From Sarcocystis neurona (Eukaryota > Apicomplexa > Conoidasida > Eucoccidiorida > Sarcocystidae): a DNA stretch of 64,000 nucleotides. The stretch covers positions 2,728,212 through 2,792,211 of the forward strand of contig KL647290.1 in the NCBI GenBank assembly GCA_000727475.1, read 5' to 3'. This document shows positions 37,698-49,500 of this stretch, piece by piece. The notes below the pieces were generated by a model, which worked only from the letters and a program-made list of their open reading frames with translations, ran no database searches and was not told the origin of the DNA. Positions within the stretch are counted from its first letter, which is position 1, and each line of letters opens with the position of its first letter. Made by a program: the position numbers and the translations under genes.

Positions 37698-40600
37698 ATG
37701 CGCGTTCCTTTTCTTTCCAGTCTGCGTTGCACCCGTTGCCTGCGCCTTACAGCGGCACGCGTTACTACGAAAAGGGCAGCTTGGGTCTTTGCTTCTCCGG
37801 AAGCAGCACCAGCAGCAGGCGTACCAAGGCAATAACATTCCTTGGGCCAAACTATTTGAAAACTATAACACGCGTCTACACATATATATATATATATATG
37901 TATATATATATGTTAATATAAACACAGATATACACACCTGTATATGTGTGTGTATGCGCACGCGTTTGGCAAGGAGCCGAAAGACGAAGTTAACATGCGT
38001 GTGTCTGTGGAGGCGCACACGTAGAGCGAGAGTTTTCTCTTCCATATGTAAAGGCGAGTGTGGGTAGACGTGGAAACAATCTCATCACAGTGGATCTTTG
38101 CAGTCCTCACGGTGCACGTGCGTATCTTTCCCTATATATATATGCATATGTCTTCCTACATATATATATATTATATACGCAGTGCTACACATACATATAT
38201 ATGTAACAATACAAACATCGGTGTAGAGAAAAACAGAGAGGAGAAGATACATGTGCACATATATATGTATATATATATACATATATATATATATGAAAAT
38301 TTCCCCCTCTTCGTATGTGTATCCACAGACACACGCATATTATCTTCCTCTTTCTGCTCCGTGCCAAACGTGTGCGCATACACATACATATATAATATAG
38401 GTGTGTATATTTGTGTTCATATTTATATATATATATATATATCTCCGTCCATATCTTTTCCTGTGCATATATATATATATGTATACATGTATGTAATTGT
38501 ATGCATCCATAAATGTGTAACAGTACACACACCGGTGTAGAGGAAAGAGGGAGTGAAGATACATACGCGTATATATATATGTATATATACGTATATATGC
38601 ACGCACGCGTTGGCGGACGCGTCTACAGAGGGAGCATAGAATGTTACACACGTAACACTTAACTACGGATATAGAGCAGTTCTGCTCCGGAGTCGTTTCT
38701 CTGCGTTTCGTAGCTGATCACAAGGTGGACGACCGCGCCGTAGCCAAGGATGAAGTGAAGGGGAGTGGGCGTGGGCGCGGCAGCGTGTGGCGCAGCAAGG
38801 GCAACAAGAGCAGCTTGGAAACGGCAGCACCGATTGCTGCAGGACTGAAGCAGCACTGGCAGCGGCAGCAGCGGCATGCGGAGGAGTAATGGTAGCTAGG
38901 TCAGCGCCAGCAAACAGCCGTGGGAAGGGCACCCGTACAGCAGCAGGACTAGGACTACGTGGCGAGAGACTGATGCAGCAGCAACAGGCACTGCAGCACC
39001 GGCAGCCACCAAGAACCGCAACAAGTTGACAGCGGGAGGAGCAGGAGGAGCAGCAGCAGCAGGATCCAAAGGAGCATCAGCAGTCACAGGAGGACAGGAA
39101 GCAGCCCTCCGCACGGGGAAACAGCGGCTGAAGCTGCGACGTCTGCAGCAGGAGTGACAAATGAGCTGTCGCTCAAACTCCACGTTAGCGTGCTGCTGCC
39201 GCTTTCTTGTAGCCGGGAATTTCTGATGAATGATTACGCACGCGTATATATCTGCATTCTGCCCCTTGCTCAAATTCTCGAGTCAACCTTTTACTTATAT
39301 ATATATATAGATAGATAGGTAGATAGATAGTTGCCCATATTAACATAAATATATATATATATATATATGGTCATTATAGGATATGGTAGCGTGCTGCAAT
39401 ATCTGCGGAAGAGAAGAAGGCATCCCGGCTTCTTCGTTCGCAGAAGTCGCAAGAGCGCCGCAAATAAACTCACTGCGCACGCAGCTTCAACGCTTCGTGT
39501 GTTTATGCCGGACACATCTGCTTCGCTGAATACAAGCATACACATACATATTATTACATACGTACATATATATAAATACATATATGTGCAGTTTTATGTA
39601 ATTGTGTGCACGTTTATCTCGTTGTGTTCGCGTGGACAAACGTAGGCACCGATACACACTTGTACGTAGTATACATGCCTTCTATGTCTGTAGACGTAGG
39701 TCCTCGTATATTAATAGGAAGAAGCAGTGTTACGTACCCTCCCTGCATACGTAAAGTTAGGCGCTGCTACCAGTTTGTATATATATATATATAGATATAT
39801 TCACGTATAGGTATGCACACACATGCGTATAAACAAGTGTCTCTGTGCGTCTACACGTGTATTATCTGTTGATGCGAGGATACCCAGCTGCCCGTTTACA
39901 TATATATACATATATATATATGCGCATCAATCGCTACGTGTCTGCGTGTCGCTCTCTTTCTCTCTCTCTATATATAGATAGACATATATACGTACATATA
40001 CAACGAGGATGGCTGGCTGTACGTATATATGTATATATATACGTATATAGAGAGACGTGCGTCTGTGAAGCTGTACTGGTGGGGCACGGACAAGTGCAGT
40101 TGCTGCCAAAGAGAGCAGCTTCACGATGCTCCTTCCCTTTTCTCCACTTCTCTCCCCACGTTCCTCTCTCTCTCCGCTTGACTCGACGTATCCGTCAAGT
40201 GGGAGCAGATTTATATGGGCACGTGTGGCCACCCAAGTAGGGACAAATGCGGACATACAAATACACGCGTGTGATCATATACATATATAAATGTATGTAG
40301 AGATATGTATGACTACGTGTATTTATAGATGTGCACATGTATATATGAACTTTTTCACTTCTGTGGAATTCGTAGAAACATTTGACTTCGTTGAGTCGTG
40401 CGTGTGCTTCCACTGCGTAACGGCGCGGAAACCCGGCAGTGAATGAGAAAGAAAGACGAAGGTGCGCCGGCGTCTTCGGCACACGTCCCGGCGCATGCAT
40501 CGTCAGCGGAGATGTCCACTACATTTGCACACGCGGTGTACGTACACTCAAGCACACACTTATCTCTCTGAGCCTAGACAGATATGTCGGCGACATCTGA

Positions 40601-42281
40601 TATATACATCTATACATATACACACCATACAGCATACACATACATAGAGATATATCTATCTTTTATATATATATATATATTTGCATGTACCACGAATAGC
40701 TTTGTCCTCCACGAGTCACGCATTATAGGAACCGCACCCTGCTCTGCACGTACCTGCCCATTCGTCCACGTACGAATATATATGCGTCTCGTATATATGT
40801 GTTCACCCTGCTATATACATGTATAATTATACATATGTAGAGATGTAGGTATATATGTAAATGTACGTAGAGTTGTCGACAGAGGCGTCTGCGAATGTTG
40901 AAGCGTTTCGACGCCGTTCGTCCGCCCTCTGCTGCTGGTGCTCCTCATGCTGCATTCGTTGCTTCGCTGCTGGTCCTGCGGCACGGCTCGTCACGCGGCT
41001 GCTGCTCCAAATTCCCCGCAGTCGCATCAGCCTTCGCGGTTCAGGCTGCCTCACGCTACCGCCGCTATTCCTGCTGCTTCTGCTGATCCAGGAGACGAAA
41101 GGCAGTGTGCGTACACGACTGTAGACGGGTTTATATACATATGCTGCAGATGCTGCAGCACCAACGCACGGGCAGGTTTCACAACCTCCCCTGCTGCTGT
41201 TGCTCCTCTCCGCTCTCGCTGCGCGCCTGCTCGCGTCCACGTTTAGCGCGGCATTTGTGGTGCAAAATGCCTTCTGCTTTGTAGCGCGCACGTACGTACA
41301 CACATGTATACCCATTTATATATATATATATACATCTGATGCTACTCTGCAAGCTGTACCCGTGCCTTTACACAAACACATACATAGTGTATTCCCGCCG
41401 CTGCTATGAAGTCAATAACACACACGCGTGCACATACGTATATATACATATATGGATATATACATTTACGTGTATCAAGATCTGACTCCGATACGCATGA
41501 AGACTGCGGTCGAGCAGCAGGAGATGCGACAAAGCTTGCAGCACAAACTGCTGCAAAAAACCGACAGTGGCCGCGCCGGCGCGCCGGTGAAAAGAGAGCC
41601 TTGCAGCAGCAGGACAGCACGACTGTACGGCACCTGCAGAAGTTGCAGCAAAGAGCGGTGAGTATCTGCTTACGCGTACGCCTCTCTCTCTCCATAAATA
41701 TGTATCTATATTTATACATGCGAAGCATAACGTAAGAATCCCTACAAATGCATGCAATCAAATCCACCCACACGTCTGCATGGTTGAGCCCGTCTGTGTC
41801 TAGGCATACCGTAATATATGTGTAATTTAATTCGCCTGGGTATATTTATACATAAATATATATCCTCACACATCCATACACGCGTGTAGATTATTAAGAT
41901 ATATATATATATATCAGTCGTAAAAGTTTAAACACATAGTCGTAACGGCTACAATTTATGAACGCGTGCACACAGCTGCCTGTTCCTACATTAATTATGA
42001 TATCTATCTACATATATATATATACACACAACTATATGTATCGGACAGATCTATATACATATATATATACACACAAAACTATATGTATCGGACAGCCACA
42101 CAGACACGTGTGTGGCGTACAGAACCCATTACACTCCCTTGACACACACGTGTATACATATATATATTCACGTCAACACTGTGATATACATTTCTATATA
42201 TATATATATCTATATATGCACACACACACACACACGCAGACACGTGTGTAGCAAGTAGGACCCATTATATATTATCCCCTA

Positions 42282-42313
<32 letters not shown>

Positions 42314-43379
42314 TATATATATACATACACGTGTGTGTGTGTATATATATATACATTGCCCATATATGTGTGTACACGTGTGTATACATACAGACACGTC
42401 TGCGGCGTCGAAGACCTACTAATACATTGTCCATTGAGAGATACATACACAGGTATCCACTTCTGTGTACACGTATTAAATGGACGCGTCTTTGGGGACC
42501 ATGACCCATCTGACTTGGTGCATCTCTCTCATATTTCACTTTTGCAGTAACAGCACGACATCTGTGCAGCGCAGCTTCATAAGAAATTGTACAGCCAGCT
42601 AAGCCACGAAGTCTATCATCACTGTGCGGCTTCTGTTGCTGCTGGGGAGACGCCGCAGGTATACGTGCAGAAAGAGACAGAAAAAGACGGGAGTTGAATT
42701 CAACCCCGCTGTGCCTAGGTGATCAGCGTAGCCTAAATGAGAGGACGAGGTCTTCTTGCGACGTGTATTTTAAACGCCAGAACAGTTTATCAGAGAGAAA
42801 TACGCGTGACGACCGATGCTTCGTGTAGACGCTATATGTCCCCGCCTCGGAAGAAATTCAGAACAACTCTTGAAAACAGCGACGCGAAAAACAGGGAAGG
42901 CTGGCGTCACGTTCTGCTGTTCACCACAAGAAGTAAGCACGCAGAAGAGAAAATGCAACGAACGAAGGACAGGTCTCTCACTATGCGGTACACTGGAGGA
43001 AGAGTGTCTTCGTACACATGAAAGACACAGGAGGCTTCACGAAGTGTCCATACACCGGGAGAAGAACGTAACTAGGTCCCGAAGTGTCCGTACACAGGAA
43101 GAAAGACACAGCTAAAACAACAGTACAGGGGGGACACAAGTCTCACACGAGTCAGAATAAGTGCGCAGGTAAAGCCTACAAGGAGGCATAGCATGTTGCG
43201 GGTTTTGCAGAATGTCGAATGAAGAAAGAACGGCCACAGTAGACGGATCTCCGATGACGGAAGTGGCGGGCGACGCGGTGTACGTACACCCGAAAAATAG
43301 TATCAAACGCATTAAGAACTCAGGGCGCAAAGGGCACGAAGGTTCTCGGGCAAAGCTACGAAAGCAGGAGTTGGTGTAG
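37698..43379 (+). CDS. Unidentified multi-exon gene made of small exons, probable organellar protein
   Basis: A chain of short exon-like blocks with good splice sites, separated by TA-rich introns: 37698-37820 (ATG), 38675-38885, 38953-39153, 39412-39496, ~41494-41657, 42554-42658, ~42829-42932, ~43211-43379 (stop TAG 43377-43379). The second to fourth join in phase. It begins MRVPFLSSLRCTRCLRLTAA, an Arg-rich acid-free leader suggesting mitochondrial import. The second block has EVKGSGRGRGSVWRSKG preceded by VVSLRFVADHKVDDRAVAKD. This recalls the ribosomal protein uL4 signature (VV...R.....K...EV.GSG.KPWRQKGTGR) with the same 22-residue spacing, but later exons do not obviously continue uL4. 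The C-terminus is basic (KRIKNSGRKGHEGSRAKLRK). Other exon-like islands lie at about 40.37-40.6 and 40.87-41.13 kb. It converges on the ligase gene, whose stop is at 43598. Confidence 0.4.
37945..38395. repeat. Inverted repeat pair flanking a TA microsatellite
   Basis: The stretch 37945-38035 (TATGCGCACGCGTTTGGCA ... GCGTGTGTCTGTGG) recurs as its reverse complement at about 38300-38395, ~80% alike over 85-90 bases. The pair lies in an intron-like region of the small-exon gene. Confidence 0.75.
38200..38575. repeat. Direct repeat pair in TA-rich sequence
   Basis: Copies at ~38201-38256 and ~38517-38572 share TAACARTACAMACAYCGGTG and TAGAG, a purine run and GAAGATACAT, then (TA)n. Offset is about 317 bases. 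Confidence 0.7.
38675..38885 (+). CDS. Exon of the small-exon gene, uL4-like signature
   Basis: Acceptor ggatatag (or atatagag two bases on), donor GA|GTAATG. Encodes QFCSGVVSLRFVADHKVDD then RAVAKDEVKGSGRGRG and SVWRSKGNKSS. A minus-strand frame ending at 38659 is also open, but the plus reading is favoured because it joins in phase to 38953-39153. Confidence 0.4.
38953..39153 (+). CDS. Exon of the small-exon gene
   Basis: Acceptor caggactag, donor GA|GTGACA. Reads TTWRETDAAATGTAAPAATK ... ALRTGKQRLKLRRLQQ: an Ala/Gly linker and a basic end. Phase 2 in and phase 2 out, matching both neighbours. Confidence 0.4.
39412..39496 (+). CDS. Exon of the small-exon gene
   Basis: Acceptor tctgcggaag, donor TTC|GTGTGT. 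Reads EEGIPASSFAEVARAPQINS then LRTQLQRF. The phase matches the preceding exon. The same stretch is open in another frame (RRRHPGFFVRRSRKSAANK), so the choice rests on phase. Confidence 0.35.
40535..40548. repeat. Palindrome near-copy GGTGTACGTACACT
   Basis: One mismatch at the last base. Lies in an exon-like island of the small-exon gene; one open frame reads H-A-V-Y-V-H-S. Confidence 0.8.
41494..41657 (+). CDS. Exon of the small-exon gene
   Basis: The donor GCG|GTGAGT is close to consensus. Reads DCGRAAGDATKLAAQTAAKN ... QQQDSTTVRHLQKLQQRA. The left edge is uncertain by about 20 bases. Confidence 0.4.
42020..42440. repeat. Short tandem and spaced repeats in CA/TA-rich DNA
   Basis: ACTATATGTATCGGACAG occurs near 42031 and 42079. 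CAGACACGTGTGTRGC occurs near 42101 and 42237, and a variant (CAGACACGTCTGCGGC) near 42391. They are separated by (TA)n and (CA)n. Confidence 0.7.
42554..42658 (+). CDS. Exon of the small-exon gene
   Basis: Follows tttcacttttgcagtaacag and precedes CAG|GTATAC. 35 whole codons: HDICAAQLHKKLYSQLSHEV then YHHCAASVAAGETPQ. Joins in phase 0 to LQKLQQRA. If the first of the two nearby acceptors is used, an in-frame TAA arises, so the second is preferred. Confidence 0.4.
43211..43379 (+). CDS. Terminal exon or small ORF with the palindrome
   Basis: After the acceptor gggttttgcag. The frame opens MSNEERTATVDGSPMTEVAG, continues DAVYVHPKNSIKRIKNSG, and ends in basic residues and TAG at 43377-43379 (55 codons from the ATG). 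An alternative acceptor (gccacag at 43238) gives the same frame in phase with the 42829-42932 block. The palindrome at 43277-43290 encodes V-Y-V-H here. Confidence 0.35.
43277..43290. repeat. Palindrome GGTGTACGTACACC, copy 3
   Basis: Perfect copy in the probable terminal exon at 43211-43379, read D-A-V-Y-V-H-P. Confidence 0.9.
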
Positions 43380-43597
43380 GATAGACTCTAACATGTGTAC
43401 ATACACAGCAAGAATTGTACCCGCACGCACAGACACAGGAGGGAGGCGTCTTCGTGCAGGAAGACAAGATTTCTGAGGTGTAGCTACACCGAAACAAGAC
43501 TAAGCTGAGGAGGTGTCACAGCAGGTGGATTCGTGCCGGAGAAGACATATATAGGAAAACCAACAAGATGCATAGAAAAAGGCTCTCTGGAGTGTAT
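43380..43597. other. Spacer between convergent genes
   Basis: Lies between a plus-strand stop at 43379 and the ligase stop at 43598. Contains the palindrome variant GGTGTAGCTACACC (43477-43490). The related GTGTATCTACACC sits just beyond, at about 43591, inside the ligase 3' end. No gene seen. Confidence 0.5.
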
Positions 43598-46500
43598 CTA
43601 CACCGCAGCGGAAGACGCCTGCGTAAGGAGCTGCAGCAGCCGGAGCGTTTCTCGTGCGTGCCCAGGCTGCAGGTAAAAGACGGCAACCCGGTTCAGCAGC
43701 CAATCAGGCAACAGAGGGGGCTCTTTCACGTGACCAGCCGCAGCAGCAGGAGCATGCGGACCAGCAATCGCAGCAGACGGCAACAAAGCAGCCTTCCACG
43801 CAGGAGCGGCGGAAACAGCGGCTGCGTCTGCGTCGTCCGACTGCCCACTCTGCTGCTGCTGCTGCATTCGTTGTTGTTGCTCCTCGGGCTCCTCCGGCTG
43901 CTGCTGCTGCTCGAGACGTGCCTGCAAATATCGGAGCTGCTGAAGAAGAAGCGTGTGCTCCATGGGGCGCTGCAGCGATGCAGGCCGTACACCCCACTGC
44001 TGCTGTGGCTGCAGGTGTTGCACCTGCGCCGGGTTCTTCTGTTTTGCAGGCTGCCGCTGTTGTCGGCTTTGTCCGTGACCCTGCTGCTGCTGTTGCTGAG
44101 GGGGGGTGGACTGCACTCGCTTCTCCTGCTGCTCTTTCTCCTCCTGCGGCCGCTGCTCTTCCTGCTGCAAGATATTGATCACGAGCTGCACAAAGTTCGG
44201 GTAGGATTCCTGCAGCGCACGAGCAAGCAGGCGCGAGTGCCCCTGGGCTACTTGGGGAATGCAGAGCCCGTAGATAAACGCATGCAACGGAGGCAGACCA
44301 CTGCGTTTGATATTTTCCACGACCTTGTCTGCTGCCTTCTTCCACTTCGTTGCAATCTGCTGCTGTCGGTGCTGCCGACTAAGTTGCTGCTGGTGTTGCT
44401 GTTCTTGCTCACAACCGTTCGAGTGCAGCTTGCTCCGACGCCGCAGCGCCGCCTGCTGCTGCTGTTGCAGCCCGCCGATCTTGCAAGGCGTCACCTGCTG
44501 ATGATGCTGCTGCGCACGCTGCTGCTGCGCATGCTGCTGCTGCTCTTGCCGGTGGATCTGGTTCTGCAGCTGATAACGCTGCTGTTCTTCCGTCTGCGGC
44601 TGCTGCAGCTTTTGCTGTTGCAGTTGTAGCAGCTGTTGCAGGTGGTCATGGTTGAAGCAAAGCGCGAGGAGGTCTGCGGCAGAGCGCCAGGCGGCTGCTT
44701 CGTGCAGCAGCAGGAGCAACTTCTTCGACGGCAGCTGGCGTATGCAGCAGCCGGAGAAGAGTCGCTCCGCCGCAGCATACGCTTGGCCAAAACATTCTTT
44801 GCTGCGCACGCACTGCAGGCGCATCTTGGTCGTTTTCTTTCCTTTCCCAGTCTCCACCGGCCCGGCAACAGCCCCACCAGTGGCAGCCACAGCATCGGCA
44901 GAATGCCCGTCACCAGCAGCAGCAGGCCAAGCAACGAGGGAGCCGCTGCTGTTTCGCAGAACCAGCGGCCCTCCGCATGCAGGACAGGTCCTCGGGCATG
45001 CACACGCGTCGTCGACATATCGATCCTGCTGCTGCTCCTGCTGCTGCTCCTGCTGCTGCAGTCCTGACCTTCCAGCTGTCTGCTGCTCATTCTTTTCTTT
45101 TTGTCCCAGTTGAGAACCGCGAGTCCCCGCCACTACCCTTAGCTGCTGCTGTTGCGTTAATTGATGCTGAATTCGCATGCAACGCCCGGATGCATTCGCC
45201 TGCCTTGCCTCCGGTGCCACCGGTCCTGCTTGTCCTGTTTCTGCTGCTGCAGTTCGTGCGGCTGATCCAGTTGCTGCTGCTATTTTTGCTGCAGCTGCTG
45301 CAGCATCTGCTTCTCCTGTCCCAGTGGCTGAGGTACCTGTTGGTGCGGCTATTGCTGCTGCTACTGCAGCGGCTGCTGCCGCTGAATCCTCCGTAGCCGT
45401 CTTTGAGGCACCTGCTGCTGCTCTGCGATGCTTCGGTGCAGCCTGCCCGCTTCCCCGCGCTGGAGGCACCTCTCGCGAGGCTGCTGCCCCTGTTGCACCC
45501 TCGCTACTCCACGTTCCTGTCGCCGGCTCTCGTACGGCAATCCGCGATGGCGTTTTATTCGCTTCTCCTGCTGCCGCCCGCTCACTTTTCGACCTGCTCG
45601 TCACTGTCGCTGCTACTGCTTTGGCTGCTGCTGCTGCTGCCGTACCAGCACCTGCCCGTTTTCCTCGTGCTGCTGTTGGGGCAGAGGCGAGACACGCGTC
45701 TTCTGCAGCCACTGCTGCTGCGGATGCGCTTGTTGCCACATGCTCGTCCTTTTTTTTTTGAGCTGCCACTTGTGCTGCTGGTGGACTTTCCCTCTGGCCT
45801 GGCGACGGCGCTGCCAACGTTCGCAGCTGTTTCTGTTGCTCTGCAAAAGCACTTGTAGTCTCTTTTAGACTGCCCTGTGTAGCACCTGGTGGATCACCTT
45901 GGTGTATGTCACTCGACGCAGCGTCGGCCAACGGAGCAGTTTCGACGGCTGCAGCACCCGCAGCCTTCTCTTCTGAAGCCGTGTCTCTACCGAAAAGGGA
46001 CGTCGCTTCGTTCGCTGCTCCTGTTGCTGTTGCAGCGAGGCGTCGGCTGCAACCGACGATTGCTAGTTCTGGTGCACTTGGTGCAGCAGACAAGACGCCT
46101 TCTGAAACGGCCGCTGCTGCTGCTAGTGCTGCTCCTTGTAAAAATTCTGCTGGTGTTGCCGCTGCTGCTGCTTGGTATTTGCGTGTTGCCACCACTGCTA
46201 CCGCTGCTGCTGCTGAGGTTGCTGCCGCTGCGACGGCGACACTGTCCGGTGGCATTGCGTCTCTTGCTGCTGCAGTGCAGCTCTTCTTCGCGGTTGCTGC
46301 TACTGCTGCTTCGCCTCGCGTCCCCCTCTCTCTGCGGCGTATCGTCCCTGCTGCCGGTCTTGCTGCTGCACTGGGAGCTGCAGTGGCTGCTGCTGCCGCG
46401 AGGGGTGCTGCAGGATTCACATCGTTCTGCTTCTCTGCTGCGTCGGATGTCGCTGCTGTTTCGGCCGCCGCTGCTGCTTCGGCTGCCGCTGCTGCCGCGC

Positions 46501-49500
46501 GGGCCTCCCTGCTCCTGCTGCCCACGATCGCAGGCACGGCGCCGCCTACAAGCTGTACGTACACCTCGTCGCCGACTCGCAGGTGCTGCAGGGCATCCGC
46601 GTGGCCAAAAGAAGCACTTCTGACAAGAATATTATTAAGTTTCACTGGCGAGAGAAGGGCGACGCGGTGCAGCGTGCCGTCTAAGCCAACAGAATAGCAG
46701 AGAGAAAGAACGCGAGCTACGGCTATCGGCTGGGGAAACTTGTACGCCAGTGCCCAAGGGGGGGAGCGTCGCAGCAGAGGTGGCTGCCGCTGCGCGTGCA
46801 ACGAAGAAATCTTGTATACCACCCCGTCAGATGGGATGCAGCGGAGGGGGAGACGAGACGCAGAGGGACAAACTAAGGCAGCGGCAGAAGCCTGAGCAGC
46901 AGCAGGAATGACAGCAGGAAGAGGAGCAACAGCAGCAGGAGCTGAAGCAGAAACAGTAGCATCGAAATGAGCCAGAGCAGCCGCACCAGCAGCAAGAGAA
47001 GAAGACCCAGCGGCGGGAGCAGAAGCAGGCATAGAAGAAGAAGCAGCAGCAGAGACAGCGAGACGAGCAAGAGAAGCAGCAGCAAGGGGACCTGCAGCTC
47101 CCTCGGACGCAGTAGCCCACGAACCGGCAGCAGCGCTGTATCCTGCAGCCCTGCATACAGTGACCCGTTTGTTAACAGACAGAGTGGACGCGGCGTGAGA
47201 AGGCGCTGTGCGAACGGGAAGCTCATGCGCATCAACTGCTGCCGTGATACCTGCAGCACCCTCTCCTGAAGGGGATGTTGGATCGCTAGCCGCTGCACTA
47301 CCCGCCGCAGAAGAACAAGAAGAAGCAGCGGAAGGCAGTATAACGGAGGGAGATACAGACGTCAGCAGGTTTTCTCCGGAGAGAGCAAAAGACCTGGAGG
47401 AAGAGAAAGACGAGATAGGCGTCTTAGGAAATTGAGAAGAAGCTGCCGATGTTGCTGTCCACGCCACCAACGGCTGAGAAGCACCGTGGACTATCTGCTG
47501 TCGCTGCTCCTTTGAAATGGGAGGCACACTCCGGCACGTGCTGCTCCTGCTGTTTGCATCGCCAGTCTGGCTGTTGCTGCTGTTGCTGCTGCTCGTCTGG
47601 TCCGCTTCGCTGGTGACGCTGGCCATACTGGTGTTCCTGCTGCTGCAGCCGCTGCTGCCCCTGGGGCTGCCGCTGTCATGCAAATGTGTATAGGAGTGGT
47701 TCCTGTGGCTGTTGCTGAAACTGCTGCTGTAGTTTGTGGGAGCACTGCTGCTGCTGTAGCGTCTGCTGCTGCGGTTGTCGCTGTCCCTGCTGCTGCTGGT
47801 GCTGCAACTAGTGTTGCCGCTGCTACGTATGGACGGGTTGCTGCTCCTGTCGCTCTCCCAGCAAGTGCTCCCGCTGCTGCTGCTGTAGCTGGTGCTGCTG
47901 CGATCGTCGCTGTTGCTGTTGTTGCTATCGCTGGTACTTCTGCTATCGCTGTTGCTGCCGCTGCTGTCGCTGTTACTGCCGCTGCTGTTGCTGTTGCTGC
48001 CGCTGCTGTTGCTGTTGCTGCCGCTGCTGTCGCTGTTGCTGCCGCTGCTGTCGCTGTTGTTGCTGCGACTGCACCCGCTCTCACTGCTGCAGTCGCCGCT
48101 GCTGCAGTGTCTACTGAAAGAGCCGCCGGACATCGCAGCAGCTGCAGCAGAAGCAGGCGCGGACGCCACACCGGCGCAACAGGGATCGACTGCCAAAAGA
48201 GGGACACGCAGCCCACAGTGAGACAATCTCTCCAGCTGCTGCTCAACCGCGTCCACCAACTTCTGCGGCACTGCGGCGAGACTCATTACCTGCTGCTGCT
48301 GCTCTTCCACCGTAACTCCATCGCCTCGACGGGGTTGACGCTGGCCGCTCTTCAATTCACCTGTAGAGTGCTGGTGCTGCCTTCGCTGTCTGTGGTGTTC
48401 CACCATGAGAAGCTGCTTCATGTGCTGCGCTGCCGTCTGACAGCAGCTCTCCTGCTGCTTCTCCCTTTCCCGCTGTTCCTCCTTCTCCTGATGCACCTCG
48501 CTCTCCTGCTGCTCCTCGCTCTCCTGCTGCTCCTCGCTCTCCCGGTGCACCACTTGCTGGTGACGAGGATGTTGCTGCTGTTTGTTCTCTCCGCCGTCTT
48601 CTCCTTCCACCTGCTGCTGCTGTTTCTGGTGGAAGAATCGGAAGGCCTCTTTGCAGTCCAATAACGTGCTGCACGTGCGTGCGACATGCAGCGGCGTTAG
48701 GAAACCCATAGAATGTAGCAGCAGTAGCAAGTCTTCCTGCGATGAAAGCGGCAGCGCTCGCAGCGGCTGCTGCAGCTGTTCCTGCCCTTGCTCCTGATGT
48801 TGCTGCTGCAAGTCGTGCTTCTCCTGCGACTGCCGTTCCGGTTGCTCCTCCTCTAGCCCCGGCGTCGGCAGCTGCTGCCGTTGCTGCTGCACCTTTTGCT
48901 CCGTCTTCAGCAGCTGCAGGCTTCTGTTGAGTCTGCGTGAAACTTCAGTACTGGAATGCGCTACCGCTGCAGCAGGATCTGCAGCTGCAAGTGCTGCTGC
49001 TCCGCACCCCGATGCTGTTGGCACGAGCCCTTCCCATCGCAGGTCGGAGTTGTCCACTGTTGGTGCTTCTACAGGTGCTCTGTCTTTTGTTGCTGCTGGA
49101 AGGGTCCTTCCTGCTGTCCCTGCTGTTGCTGCTGGGGCGTGGCCGTTTACAACAGCGGCAGATGAGGCAGCAGGGAAAGCTGCTCCTTGCGGAGGGTTGG
49201 ACAGCAGACACGCGTCGCCGCTGCCTATGGTGCTGCACAGATTCAACGGTCTCTGCTGCAGCAGCAGCACATCCCCCCTCCCCTCCGTCTCCACACCTGT
49301 TAGAACTGCAGCAGACGGAAACAGCAACCCGCCGCTGCCCGCCCGCTGGACGGAAGCAGCGACGCCTGCAAAAGTAGCAGCAGCAGGAGCGGCACCAGCA
49401 CCAACGCCAGGAGCCGGAGCCGCGGAAGAAGTTGCAGGACCAGCACCAGGAGCAGCGGCAGCTCTCTTGATGTGTTTGTGCGCTGGTATTGCTGGCGCAG

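Noticed and set aside
38659..38877. Minus-strand C-terminal-looking frame (HFILGYGAVVHLVISYETQR)
   Set aside because: The opposite strand has splice-bounded exons that join in phase to neighbours; kept only as an alternative.
39600..43500. A BRCT exon completing the ligase on the minus strand
   Set aside because: No sequence with the BRCT pattern (G..F..TG, then a W near the end) was found in any minus frame.
47678..48664. Plus-strand Ala/Val-rich frames opposite ligase exon 5
   Set aside because: Antisense of the coding 18-base repeat; the minus frame carries recognisable ligase motifs on both sides.
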